Assembly: GCA_016874755.1 (NCBI GenBank)
Contig: VGTH01000038.1
Span: forward strand, 1-54,773
DNA: 54,773 bases
DNA from: Deltaproteobacteria bacterium
GTDB taxonomy: Bacteria; Desulfobacterota; Binatia; UBA9968
Direction of reading: 5' to 3'
A model generated the notes under the pieces. It was given only the letters and a program-made list of their open reading frames with translations. It made no database searches and was not told the origin of the DNA. How positions within the stretch are numbered: position 1 is the first letter of the stretch; each line of letters starts with the position of its first letter. Shown piece by piece: positions 26,074 to 34,552 of this stretch. Made by a program: the position numbers and the translations under genes.

Positions 26074-27495
26074 TTAGTCCTCGATGCCGTACTCGTGCCA
26101 GCGGGTCGCCACTATCTCCAGGTGTTCTTTGGGCGGCAAGGAGATTGCCGGATATTTATGTTTGCGCGTGGCGTCGATACCGATGCGCGAGCCGACGTAG
26201 CGGCTCGGGTGATGTTGCACGACGTCGGCCGGCGCCTGCGACGGGTCGAGGCCGACAGCCTGCACGTCCCGCTCGATGTAGACATCTTGCGCCGGCCGCA
26301 CATGCCAGCTGAGCGCCCAGTCGACTGCGAAGTCGTCCCAGACGTCGATGTCGTCGTCGACAACGACCGTAAGCTTGCCGAAGCCGGTGCGTTGTGACCA
26401 GGCGCCGTACATGAGCTGGCGCACTTGGCCGTCGAATTGTTTTTTGAGTGAAATAACGAGATAGGCGCCGCTGCCGCCGGCTTCTTTCAAACGCAAGTCC
26501 TTGATCGGAATGCGCAGCGTGTCTTTCAAATGTTTAAACAGCGGCCACTCGCGGCCGATGCCGCGGATGCAGCTCGACTCCGACGGCGGCATCTGGCTGA
26601 TGAACGCTTGATAGAGCGGCTTGTTGCGAAAGGTCATACATTTGATGTTGAAGAACGGCTCGTTCCCCGCCGGACCCATGTAGCCGGTGTATTCGCCAAA
26701 CGGACCCTCGGGCTCGACGGCGTTGGGTGGAATCTCGCCTTCAAGAACAATTTCTGCAGTTGCGGGCACTTCCAAAGGAATCGTCTCGCAGGGCACTAAA
26801 TCGACCGGCTGGCCGCGCAGCGCACCGGCGACGGCGAACTCATCGAGGGCTTCGGAAATCTTGGACACCGACACATAGCCGATGGATGGGTCGGCACCGA
26901 TCACAACCGCGCACGGCGTTGGTTGATTCTTCGCGTTGTTTTTGTAGATGTGCCAGGCCATATCCTGGCGTTTGCCGATCAACAGGCCTGTCTTGTTCTT
27001 GCTTTTGACTTGCATGCGATAGGTGCCGATGTTGCGCACGCCGGTCTCAGGGTCTTTAGTGATCAGATAGGGCGAGGTAAAAAAGGGCGCCGGATCTTCG
27101 CCGACCGTCCAGGTCGGCACCGGCAGCTTGGTAATATCCACATCATCGCCGTGCAGAATGTTTTCCTTGCAAGGCGCGGTTTTGACGATGCGCGGTTCAA
27201 TCGGGTTTTCTAAGGCATGATCCCATTTGCGGTTGATGCCTTCCACCGATTCGGTCTGCAAACCCATCGCGTAGATCTCGCGCGACGCGCCGAGCACTCC
27301 AGCAACAACTGGGATGTCGTAACCTTTGACGTTTTCAAACACCAACGCCGGGCGCTTGTGCGGCGGGATTTTCTTGAAGAGCTGACGGCAAACCGCGGCA
27401 ATCTCCCAATCTTTGTCGACTTCTTTGGTGACCCGTTTCAGTTTGCCATGCTTCTCCAATGTCGCGACGTACTCACGTAGATCTTGGTAAGCCAT
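26074..27495 (-). CDS. UbiD family decarboxylase
   Basis: The 473-residue protein is a UbiD-type, prenylated-FMN-dependent (de)carboxylase. It has the N-terminal LREYVATLEKHGKLKRVTKEV, the EPEGPFGEYTGYMGP segment containing catalytic Glu residues, the SQMPPSESSCIRGIG region, and the C-terminal VVDDDIDVWDDFAVDWALSWHVRP. UbiD relatives act on 4-hydroxybenzoyl-type, ferulic-like or other unsaturated acids. No ubiX-like flavin prenyltransferase is adjacent, so the cofactor must be made elsewhere. Substrate is not assignable. It stands alone on the minus strand with AGGAGG upstream of the ATG. Confidence 0.87.
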   Translation of the reverse strand: MAYQDLREYVATLEKHGKLKRVTKEVDKDWEIAAVCRQLFKKIPPHKRPALVFENVKGYDIPVVAGVLGASREIYAMGLQTESVEGINRKWDHALENPIEPRIVKTAPCKENILHGDDVDITKLPVPTWTVGEDPAPFFTSPYLITKDPETGVRNIGTYRMQVKSKNKTGLLIGKRQDMAWHIYKNNAKNQPTPCAVVIGADPSIGYVSVSKISEALDEFAVAGALRGQPVDLVPCETIPLEVPATAEIVLEGEIPPNAVEPEGPFGEYTGYMGPAGNEPFFNIKCMTFRNKPLYQAFISQMPPSESSCIRGIGREWPLFKHLKDTLRIPIKDLRLKEAGGSGAYLVISLKKQFDGQVRQLMYGAWSQRTGFGKLTVVVDDDIDVWDDFAVDWALSWHVRPAQDVYIERDVQAVGLDPSQAPADVVQHHPSRYVGSRIGIDATRKHKYPAISLPPKEHLEIVATRWHEYGIED

Positions 27496-27620
27496 TCATT
27501 TCCTCCTTGTGACACAGGCGGGATAGATTGAAATTCTCCCGATAGTAATCAGAAGTGGTTTATATATCAACAATCCCAATGCGAAATAGTTTTGCAGAGC
27601 GTTGGCGAGTGACCGCCTGA

Positions 27621-27641
27621 CGGGTTTGAACGCGAAACCCG
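27621..27641. repeat. short hairpin with CGAAAC word repeats
   Basis: CGGGTTT at 27621-27627 pairs with AAACCCG at 27635-27641. The following bases repeat CGAAACCCGAAACG and ACTCGAAACGG. It lies downstream of the ABC permease gene, so it could help end that minus-strand operon. The rest of 27496-27668 shows no gene. Confidence 0.45.
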
Positions 27642-27668
27642 AAACGCCAAACTCGAAACGGATTCCGC

Positions 27669-28592
27669 TCAGGCGCGAATTTCAGCGCGCATGAAGATGA
27701 TATAGGAGATGCCGAAGCAGACCGCGACCAAACCGAAGATGGTCGTGATATGCGGCCAGATGAGATTCAGACTCTGCTCCAACGCGAGGGGGGTCGGCAA
27801 AATACCTTCGGCTTGGCTTTGCAGCGCCATGCCGAAAACCCGCGCCGCCGGGTTCAGCAAGATTCCAACGCTTTCATTGAACAGTGTGCTTGGCGATATG
27901 CGGCCGACGATGTTCTCGATATCCGCGCGCTTTGCCAGCGCTTCAGGGGTCGTCGCTTCGGGGACGATCAAACCGCCGATGGCGGAGCTTACGACTGCGA
28001 CAAATAGTGAGAGAAACAGCCAGACCGCCATCGATGCCAGCGCCGCGGTGACAGTCTTTTGAAACAGCAATGAGAAAAGCATCGCAAGGGCGAGCCAAAA
28101 GCCAACGTAGAAAACCCCAACTGTAGTGAAGATGAGCATACGCCAGATCTCTTCGCCGTTGGGAGGAAAACCGAGCAGCGTGATGCCGAGGCCAATGACC
28201 AGCAGCAGAATTGAGCCCCATAGCACCCCGACGGTGGTCAGGCCGGCGAAAAACTTGCCGTTGATTAGGTTATCGCGATAGATGGGCTGCGAGAGCACGC
28301 GGCTCAGTGTGCCGCGGGCGTATTCGCCGGAGATCGAGTCGAAGCCGAGCGTGATACCTACGAGCGGCCCGAAAAATCCTAAGAAAGTTGCCAGGGAGAA
28401 AAGCGTCTCGCCGCTCGACGTGAGCAGCAGCAAGAAGACGTACTGCGAGGGCACGGTTTCGGTGTTCTGGCGGATCGCCTGGCCAGTGGCGTAGGTCGCC
28501 CACAGGCCGGAGAGCACGATGATGATCAACAGAATCATGAAGCGGCGGCTGCTGAAGTGATCCGCCAACTCTTTCCAAAACACCACGCTCAT
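27669..28592 (-). CDS. ABC-2 type transporter permease
   Basis: The 307-residue integral membrane protein has about six helices (for example FMILLIIIVLSGLWATYATG, FSLATFLGFFGPLVGITLGF, VGFWLALAMLFSLLFQ, and the C-terminal TIFGLVAVCFGISYIIFM). The cytoplasmic signature GEYARGTLSRVLSQPIYRDNLINGKFF is typical of ABC-2 exporters. It forms the membrane part of an exporter with the ATPase encoded upstream, to which it is separated by only 2 nt. Substrate is unknown. Confidence 0.85.
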   Translation of the reverse strand: MSVVFWKELADHFSSRRFMILLIIIVLSGLWATYATGQAIRQNTETVPSQYVFLLLLTSSGETLFSLATFLGFFGPLVGITLGFDSISGEYARGTLSRVLSQPIYRDNLINGKFFAGLTTVGVLWGSILLLVIGLGITLLGFPPNGEEIWRMLIFTTVGVFYVGFWLALAMLFSLLFQKTVTAALASMAVWLFLSLFVAVVSSAIGGLIVPEATTPEALAKRADIENIVGRISPSTLFNESVGILLNPAARVFGMALQSQAEGILPTPLALEQSLNLIWPHITTIFGLVAVCFGISYIIFMRAEIRA

Positions 28593-28594
28593 GG

Positions 28595-29527
28595 CTATGC
28601 CTCGCGAAAATATTTCAGGTAGATTTCTTCGAGGGTCGGGTCCTCGGAGCGCAACTGCAAGAGCGACAGCCCTTTGCGCGTGACCAGTCCAACGACGGCG
28701 CTGCGCACGTCTTCCGTGCAGCGCAGAAACCAGCCGTGGGTGCGCTTTTCCACTTCGTCAACACCGGCAATCGCCTGCAGCTCGCGCTCCAAGCCGTCGC
28801 TATTGCCGGCCACTTCGACAAGGAAATTCCACTGGCGACCCTTCAAGATCGCTTTGCCGAGCGCGTCCATCTCGCCATGCACAATTAGCCGGCCTTTGAC
28901 GATGATGCCGACGCGGTTGCAGATCTGCTGCACCTGCTGCAATTGGTGCGACGACAACATGACCGTCAGCTTGTGCTCGCGATTCAAACCCTTGATCAAT
29001 TCCAGAATGCGAATCGCGCCGTCCGGGTCGAGTCCCAGGGTCGGCTCGTCCAGAATCACGGCCGAGGGTTTTTTCACCAGCACCTCGGCGATGCCGAGCC
29101 GCTGCTTCATGCCGCGGGAGAACTCGCGCACCAAGCGTCGGCCGTCGTCGGACAGGCCGACCTGTTCGAGAACTTCAGCGGTGCGCCGACGCGCTTCCTG
29201 CTCGGGGATCCGATTCAAGCGCGCCATATAGAGCAAGTTCTCCCGCGCGCTGATGTCGTCGTAGAAGCCGGGGTTTTCCGGCAGGTAGCCGACGCGTTTT
29301 TTGACTTCGAGGGAATCGCGGGTCGGGTTGAAGCCGCAGACCGCCACTTGACCGGAAGTCGGCTCGGTCAGACCCAGGAGCATCAAGATCGTGGTGGTCT
29401 TGCCAGCACCGTTGGGTCCCAAAAAACCGAACACCTCACCTTCGTCCACGGTGAGGTTCAGCGCGTTGACCGCAAGTTTCTCGCGGTAGCGCTTGGTCAA
29501 GTTTTTGGTGTCGACAACGGCGCTCAT
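28595..29527 (-). CDS. ABC transporter ATP-binding protein
   Basis: The 310-residue ATPase (start MSAVVDTKNLTKRY) has Walker A GPNGAGKTT, signature FSRGMKQRLGIAEVL, Walker B AVILDEPTLGLDPDG and the switch His in SSHQLQQVQQ. The C-terminal extension (about 220-310) is that of ABC-2 multidrug or copper-exporter type ATPases. The longer reading that starts at 29605 would overlap the upstream gene; the ATG at 29527 overlaps that gene's stop by 4 nt (ATGA), which fits translational coupling. Confidence 0.92.
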   Translation of the reverse strand: MSAVVDTKNLTKRYREKLAVNALNLTVDEGEVFGFLGPNGAGKTTTILMLLGLTEPTSGQVAVCGFNPTRDSLEVKKRVGYLPENPGFYDDISARENLLYMARLNRIPEQEARRRTAEVLEQVGLSDDGRRLVREFSRGMKQRLGIAEVLVKKPSAVILDEPTLGLDPDGAIRILELIKGLNREHKLTVMLSSHQLQQVQQICNRVGIIVKGRLIVHGEMDALGKAILKGRQWNFLVEVAGNSDGLERELQAIAGVDEVEKRTHGWFLRCTEDVRSAVVGLVTRKGLSLLQLRSEDPTLEEIYLKYFREA

Positions 29528-30753
29528 CGGCGGCCCAAGCGGAAGAAAACCAAGCCCAATCCGAGCACGACCAAACCGACGATACCAAAACCGATCCAGC
29601 CCCAAATCGTCGGGGTCGATACCGTGACGCGGAACTCTGCCGATTTGGTCACATCGGCGGCGTTGGCTGTCAGTGTTAGCAGATAGTCACCGGCGATGGT
29701 CCGGTCCGGCGCGAGAATCTCCATTTTGATTTCGCGCACCTCGCCGGGATTCAAAGCATCGATCTTGTCCGGCTTGAATTCGACGGTCCACTTGTCATTT
29801 GGCTTCTTGGTAACGAAAGCCAAGTTGCGAATCGGCGCAGTGCCGGCGTTGCCAACCAGAAAATCGATGGGCGCCTTCTTGCCGGCGGTGACCGAGCTGT
29901 TGAGCGTGCCGCTTGCGGTGCCCATTTTTAGATCCGCCGCGCCTTTGACGCTGACTTTGACCGTGGTGTTGGCCTCGAAAGCGCCCGATCGCGCTGTGAT
30001 CGTGACCGGCTGCTCCTTGGCATCCGCTTTGACCGGCGTGTCGATTTCGACGCTGAGGGTTTCAGAGCCGGATTCTTTTAGCTGGATCGACGAAAGCTGC
30101 TGATCGCCAAACTGCGGCTTGAAACGAATCGTCCAACCTTGCGGCGCTTGCGCAGCCAAATTGGTTGCCAAGGGTTTGTTGGTTTCGTTTTTCAGGTCGA
30201 CGGTGAACTTTAACGTTTGCCCTGAACCAGTGCTTAGCGCCGGATATTGACTCGTGAGCTTGATGCCGCCGGTTTCGACTTTTTTCGAAGTGACACGGTA
30301 GTTGATGGTTTCACTGTAGGACGTCGACCCGTTCTTATCTTTTGCGGTGACCCGAATCGGATAGACTCCGGGTCTAGTAAACTCGGGAATCTTGGCTTTG
30401 AATTCGAGGGTTGTGGATTTGTTGGTATTTTGGTCGCCGCCCGGTACTTGAACTGAGCGGATGGGAAAGCTCGGATAGCGCGAATTGAAGTTTACGTCCC
30501 AACCACCGGGCACTCCCTCAATGGTAAGGCTTATCTCAACCGGCTCTTTGGTCCGGTTGACGACTTCGGCATCCATGGTGGCTTCTTGCCCCTGGCCGAC
30601 GGTTAGATCCTTAAATGGCAGGATCAAATTGAATGTCGCGGAACCGGGTGTGCTTTCGGCTCCGAAGCCCAACGGAATGGCTGCTGACAACAAGAATGTC
30701 GCCAATAGCAGCATAAACTTGGGCATGCGCGATGCATTTACCCGGACCCTCAT
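29524..30753 (-). CDS. ABC-exporter-associated NEW3/CARDB-like domain membrane protein
   Basis: The 409-residue protein has a signal peptide (FMLLLATFLLSAAIPLGFGAE), about 340 residues of repeated Ig-like beta domains (NRTKEPVEISLTIEG, NETNKPLATNLAAQ, GNAGTAPIRNL; NEW3 or alpha-galactosidase-associated type) and one C-terminal membrane helix with a short basic tail (GIVGLVVLGLGLVFFRLGRR). It is anchored with its beta domains outside. It heads the operon with the ATPase and permease. ATG at 30753 has GAGGGGGG upstream, so the longer 30843 reading is unlikely. Confidence 0.8.
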   Translation of the reverse strand: MRVRVNASRMPKFMLLLATFLLSAAIPLGFGAESTPGSATFNLILPFKDLTVGQGQEATMDAEVVNRTKEPVEISLTIEGVPGGWDVNFNSRYPSFPIRSVQVPGGDQNTNKSTTLEFKAKIPEFTRPGVYPIRVTAKDKNGSTSYSETINYRVTSKKVETGGIKLTSQYPALSTGSGQTLKFTVDLKNETNKPLATNLAAQAPQGWTIRFKPQFGDQQLSSIQLKESGSETLSVEIDTPVKADAKEQPVTITARSGAFEANTTVKVSVKGAADLKMGTASGTLNSSVTAGKKAPIDFLVGNAGTAPIRNLAFVTKKPNDKWTVEFKPDKIDALNPGEVREIKMEILAPDRTIAGDYLLTLTANAADVTKSAEFRVTVSTPTIWGWIGFGIVGLVVLGLGLVFFRLGRR

Positions 30754-30896
30754 ATCGACCCCCCTCAGGCAAGAAATTTGGTAGCCATAGATAATCATTC
30801 TAACTCGCAGCGTCAAGGCCTTTTTGGTAATTACCTGGCGCATGCGAGCAGAATTTATTCCAATATTTCCCGTAGCTTGCTCCCCGCTGTGCAGTT

Positions 30897-31349
30897 CTAT
30901 GTCAGCCCCAGTTGACGCAATCCTTCATAGAGCACGATGGAGACAGCGTTGGATAAGTTGAGGCTGCGCACTCCTGTCCCCAGCATCGGGATCCGATAAC
31001 ATCTCGCTCGGTTGGCCGACATCAGCGCCTCAGGTAGTCCACGGGTCTCGGGGCCGAAGACGAGATAGTCATCGTGCTCGTAACGAACTTCGGTGTACGC
31101 AGAGATCGCCTTCTTGGAGAAGTACAACAGCTTCTGCGGCGCTTGACGGGCGATGAAGTCTTCCCACGATTTATGCACATGCAAATCGACAAACTCCCAG
31201 TAGTCCAAGCCGGCGCGTTTCAAGTGCTTGTCGTCGATCTTGAAGCCCAGCGGCTCGATCAGGTGCAGCGGGGTTAGCGTGGCAGCACACAGGCGCGCAA
31301 CGCTGCCGGTGTTGGGCGGGATCTCGGGTTCGTAGAGGACGACGTGCAT
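30897..31349 (-). CDS. trmL: tRNA (cytidine(34)-2-prime-O)-methyltransferase TrmL
   Basis: The 150-residue SPOUT methyltransferase has the family motifs EIPPNTGSVARLCAATLTPLHLIEPLGF, LVFGPETRGLPEAL, and RSLNLSNAVSIVLYEGLRQLG that build the trefoil knot. TrmL methylates the wobble position of tRNA-Leu. It is 3 nt downstream of dtd, so the two tRNA-quality genes are co-transcribed. Length is standard. Confidence 0.9.
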   Translation of the reverse strand: MHVVLYEPEIPPNTGSVARLCAATLTPLHLIEPLGFKIDDKHLKRAGLDYWEFVDLHVHKSWEDFIARQAPQKLLYFSKKAISAYTEVRYEHDDYLVFGPETRGLPEALMSANRARCYRIPMLGTGVRSLNLSNAVSIVLYEGLRQLGLT

Positions 31350-31352
31350 AGC

Positions 31353-31808
31353 TTAAGAATCGAGCACTAACGTCACCGGTCCATCGTTGACAAGGGAGAG
31401 TTTCATGTCGGCGCCGAAGCGGCCGGTCGCCACAGCAAGGCCGGCGGCGCGAAGACGGGCAATAAATTGCTCATAAAGGGGAATTGCGCGGGCCGGCTCG
31501 GCGGCATCGGTAAAAGACGGCCGATTGCCCTTGCGCCCATCGCCGTAAACAGTGAATTGTGATACCACCAAAATTTCGCCGCCGATATCGTTCACCGATC
31601 GATTCATCTTGCCTTGGTCGTCAGCGAAGATTCGTAGATTGCCAATCTTTTCAGCCAGCCAATGGGCCCGCTCCGGCGTATCTTGTTTGTGCACGCCGAG
31701 AAGCACGCAAAGCCCGGCGCCAATCTTGCCGGTGACTTCGGCATCGACGACGACCTGAGCTTCGCTAACTCTTTGAATCACAGCGCGCACGTTGGCTTTA
31801 CGAGACAA
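31353..31808 (-). CDS. dtd: D-aminoacyl-tRNA deacylase
   Basis: The 151-residue protein has the Dtd features [20 protein letters not shown], the [17 protein letters not shown] loop with its catalytic Thr-type motif and the C-terminal GP-V-T-L segment ([11 protein letters not shown]). It removes D-amino acids mistakenly attached to tRNA. The 31808 start is TTG; a GTG at 31790 giving RAVIQRV at position 2 fits the usual family length better. Confidence 0.92.
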   Translation of the reverse strand: MSRKANVRAVIQRVSEAQVVVDAEVTGKIGAGLCVLLGVHKQDTPERAHWLAEKIGNLRIFADDQGKMNRSVNDIGGEILVVSQFTVYGDGRKGNRPSFTDAAEPARAIPLYEQFIARLRAAGLAVATGRFGADMKLSLVNDGPVTLVLDS

Positions 31809-31830
31809 GGCTTTTTGTTAACAGAGAAAC

Positions 31831-32556
31831 ATGGCACAAACAATCAAACCCATGAGACGTGCAATATTTGCTGGGATTGTTGTTTTGGTGACTTTGGCGG
31901 CGGCCGCGCCCTTCGCGCGAGCCGGTGACAGCGGTCAGCTCAGCGGCCGCGTGATTGTCACCGGGACATGGGCGCGGCCCAAACCGCACCCGGTATTTAA
32001 GAATCGGTCGTTTTGCGGCGCCAACGTCGCAAATGAAACTTTCCAAATCGACCATGACGGGGGGTTGCGCAACGCAGCCGTTATCATGCAGCCGGTGACG
32101 CACGCGCCAGTCGTGCCCGCACAGATCTCACTGGATAACCAAAATTGTGCCTTTGTGCCGCATGTTCAGATCGCGCCGGTGGGTAGTGAATTGTTGCTCA
32201 AGAACAGCGATCCGATCTTGCATACGGTGCACGCCCGCATGGGGCGCGAGACGTTGTTCAATGTCGGCTTGCCAAAGTGGCGCCGGGTTACTAAATCGTT
32301 GACGAGAGTGGGCATCGTGCGCGTCGATTGCGACGTGCTGCATACCTGGATGAGCGCAGCGATTGTGGTTGTCGCGACGCCGTACCATGGGCTTACTGAT
32401 GGCCGTGGTGAATTTCATATTCCAATGGTGCCAGTAGGGGAGTACCGCGTCGATATCTGGCATGAAAAGTTAGGGTCCCAATCGACCCGCGTCGTGATTG
32501 CGCCGGGAGTCACGGCTGTCTTGGAAGTGGTTTACCGCGCCAACGCAGCTCCGTGA
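31831..32556 (+). CDS. secreted cupredoxin-like protein with a C-terminal carboxypeptidase-regulatory-like domain
   Basis: The 241-residue exported protein (signal peptide AGIVVLVTLAAAAPFARA) has an N-terminal region with CGANVANET, a plastocyanin-like core (NCAFVPHVQIAPVGSELLLKNSDPILHTVHA, then VDCDVLHTWMSAAIVVVATPYH) and a C-terminal CarboxypepD-regulatory-like fold (GRGEFHIPMVPVGEYRVDIWHEKLG). Candidate copper ligands are His (HTVHA), Cys (DCDVLHTWM), a later His and Met. It resembles periplasmic copper-handling or methylamine-utilisation-type proteins. It is divergent from dtd and followed by lgt. Confidence 0.7.
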   Translation: MAQTIKPMRRAIFAGIVVLVTLAAAAPFARAGDSGQLSGRVIVTGTWARPKPHPVFKNRSFCGANVANETFQIDHDGGLRNAAVIMQPVTHAPVVPAQISLDNQNCAFVPHVQIAPVGSELLLKNSDPILHTVHARMGRETLFNVGLPKWRRVTKSLTRVGIVRVDCDVLHTWMSAAIVVVATPYHGLTDGRGEFHIPMVPVGEYRVDIWHEKLGSQSTRVVIAPGVTAVLEVVYRANAAP

Positions 32557-32593
32557 GTGCAATTGCACCGACCATCTGTTATCTTTCAGCTCA

Positions 32594-33376
32594 ATGTACC
32601 CAATTGTCTTTCAACTCGGTCCGATTACGATTTACAGCTTTGGCGCGTTCATGGCCTTGGCTGCGATGGCAGGCGCATGGGTCGCGTCGGCGGAACTTAA
32701 ACAGCGTCGCTACAATCCAGAGCTGGCTTCGACGATGGTATTCGCCGCCGCAATCGGCGGCCTGGTCGGCGCGCGGCTCTTGTTCGTTCTCGAAGACTGG
32801 AACAACTTTCTCGCCGCGCCGCTCAATTATGTTTTCACCGGCGCGGGATTTACCTGGTATGGCGGTTTTCTCGGTGGCACCTTGGCGGTTAGCTGGGTGG
32901 TCAAGACAAATAATATCCCTTGGCTGGTCGGCGCCGACATCGTCGCGCCGGCGCTGGCGCTGGCATACGGAGTAGGTCGGCTCGGCTGTCACTTCGCCGG
33001 CGACGGCGATTGGGGCAGTGTCACCGACGTGCCGTGGGGCGTGGCCTACACCAAGGCGATTGTCGGATGGGCCGATCCCAATACCGGAATTCCATACGCG
33101 CCCGGCGTGCGGGTCCATCCGACGCCGCTCTACGAATTTGCCGGCGGTGTGTTGGCTTTTGCTATTCTTTGGTCGCTCAGAAATAAAGACTATGCGCCGG
33201 GTACGCTCGGCTGGTTGTATCTATTCCTCACCGGTGCGGCGCGGCTCTTGGTCGAGTTCTGGCGCATCAATCCGGTGGCGGCTTTCGGTCTGTCGCAAGC
33301 GCAGCTCTTCAGTCTGGCTTTTATGTTGCTTGGGATCATCCTTCTGATGACGCGGCCGATCAGAACAAGCTCTTGA
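32594..33376 (+). CDS. lgt: prolipoprotein diacylglyceryl transferase family protein
   Basis: The 260-residue, multi-pass membrane protein (ATG at 32594) has the Lgt-like start MYPIVFQLGPITIYSFGAFMALA, helices of the seven-TM fold, RLGCHFAGDGDWG in place of the classic GRxGNFINGE loop, HPTPLYEFAGG, and GAARLLVEFWRIN. Lgt transfers diacylglyceryl from phosphatidylglycerol to lipobox Cys. The GDGDWG loop is a divergent form, so either a Lgt variant or a paralogue. RlpA and others here are lipoproteins that would need it. Confidence 0.8.
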   Translation: MYPIVFQLGPITIYSFGAFMALAAMAGAWVASAELKQRRYNPELASTMVFAAAIGGLVGARLLFVLEDWNNFLAAPLNYVFTGAGFTWYGGFLGGTLAVSWVVKTNNIPWLVGADIVAPALALAYGVGRLGCHFAGDGDWGSVTDVPWGVAYTKAIVGWADPNTGIPYAPGVRVHPTPLYEFAGGVLAFAILWSLRNKDYAPGTLGWLYLFLTGAARLLVEFWRINPVAAFGLSQAQLFSLAFMLLGIILLMTRPIRTSS

Positions 33377-33398
33377 AATGGGCTAGATGGGAGAGTTA

Positions 33399-33794
33399 AT
33401 GTTAGTGAAAGTGAGCTTGCATCGGTTATCAATCTTCACTAGCGCGGTGGTTCTGTTTGCGGTCACCGTGGGTTTTGCCGTGGCCAATTGCCAAGCGCTT
33501 GGGCTATTAGAGCAGAGCCGTGAGCCAGCCGCTGCCCATGCGCACGACGGCCACGACCACGAACACCATTCTGAGGGCGGGCCAGCGGTTCACTGCCCCA
33601 ATCCGTTCGAACATTTCGTTCTGTCCCGGTCCTTCGCCCCTAGTTACCAGCAACATGAATATTTCTTTGCACCCGTGGCACGCGTCGTAGCTGGCGGCGA
33701 GTTTCATCCACTCTGTCCCTCTGGGCGCGGTCCGCCGGGAGTTCTAGCCGATTCCATCCCTAGCTACCTTTTCCTCTCCGTGCTGCGCATCTAG
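33399..33794 (+). CDS. small secreted His-rich protein
   Basis: The 131-residue product (MLVKVSLHRLSIFTSAVVLF signal region) has a His/Asp cluster HAHDGHDHEHHSEGG at about residues 47-61 and two cysteine-bearing segments. The cluster would bind Zn, Ni or Cu. I do not recognise a family. The ATG at 33399 has GGGAGAG upstream, so it is preferred over 33387. It follows lgt by 22 nt. Confidence 0.6.
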   Translation: MLVKVSLHRLSIFTSAVVLFAVTVGFAVANCQALGLLEQSREPAAAHAHDGHDHEHHSEGGPAVHCPNPFEHFVLSRSFAPSYQQHEYFFAPVARVVAGGEFHPLCPSGRGPPGVLADSIPSYLFLSVLRI

Positions 33795-33884
33795 CGCGGC
33801 CCCCGTCGCTGCAGCTTTGGTTTTTCCCAACGGTCAGTAAGGCTCGGTTTCCGAGCTGGCAAACTGTTTACAAGTGGAGACCCC

Positions 33885-34472
33885 GTGCAGGTTTTACCCG
33901 TGGTCGGAGTTTTTTCGCTGGTGCTGTCGTTTGTCGCGCCGACGCCATTCGCGGCTGAGCGTTCCATCGCCATGGTCAACGGCTACTGTTACGGCGGCGC
34001 CTTCGTCTCGCTGGCCGCCTGCGACATTGTCATCGCCGCCGACAACGCGACATTTGGTCTGTCGGAAGTAAACTGGGGCATCATCCCCGGCGGCAACGTC
34101 AGCAAAGTCTTCGGCGACATGTGCTCCTATCGCAATGCGCTTTTCTATGCGATGACCGGCCGCACCATCGATGGCAAAAAAGCCGTGGAGCTGGGCATTG
34201 CGACCCTGTCAGTGGCGCCGGAGAAACTGCGCGCGGAAACGATCGAGATCGCGCGCGAGCTAATGGCGAAGGCACCGACGGTGTTGGCCTACACCAAGCA
34301 GGCGATCAAAGCGGTGCGCGGCATGAACATGGACCAGGCTTACGAGTATCTCGGCGCCAAGAGCATGGCGCTGCGCGCCGCCGATCCGGAAAAAACCCGG
34401 GAGCGCGACATGAAAGAGTTTCTCGACGAGAAGAAATATCGGCCGGGCTTAGAACCAGTCAAAAGAAGTTAA
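33885..34472 (+). pseudogene. 5-prime-truncated hydroxycinnamoyl-CoA hydratase-lyase (enoyl-CoA hydratase family) with an unrelated start
   Basis: From about residue 27 the frame matches the C-terminal two-thirds of p-hydroxycinnamoyl-CoA hydratase/lyase: RSIAMVNGYCYGGAF, FGLSEVNWGIIPGGNVS, GRTIDGKKAVELGIA, and the tail MKEFLDEKKYRPGLEPV. The first 100 or so residues of the family, including the oxyanion region CoA-binding loop, are missing. In their place lies a hydrophobic stretch VLPVVGVFSLVLSFVAPTPFA, read from a GTG, that resembles a signal peptide by chance. It is almost surely inactive. It points to a former ferulate/coumarate pathway. Confidence 0.72.
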
Positions 34473-34493
34473 AAATAATGAATTAAAAACATT

Positions 34494-34552
34494 GCGCGAA
34501 GCGGTCCGGCTTTTTTAGTTTTTCATTTTTGATTTTGCATTGCGCTTCGCGC
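34494..34552. terminator. hairpin with T-tracts after the truncated hydratase gene
   Basis: GCGCGAAGC at 34494-34502 pairs perfectly with GCTTCGCGC at 34544-34552. The interior is rich in TTTTT (CTTTTTTAGTTTTTCATTTTT). The right arm supplies the last codons (AKRNAKSKMKN) of the converging small membrane protein, whose stop lies within the element. Confidence 0.55.

Noticed and set aside
29528-29605. N-terminal extension of the ABC ATPase
   Set aside because: It overlaps the upstream gene; the ATG at 29527 forms a typical ATGA coupling.
32557-32568. GTGCAATTGCAC palindrome before lgt
   Set aside because: Twelve bases are short enough to occur by chance and no partner site was seen.
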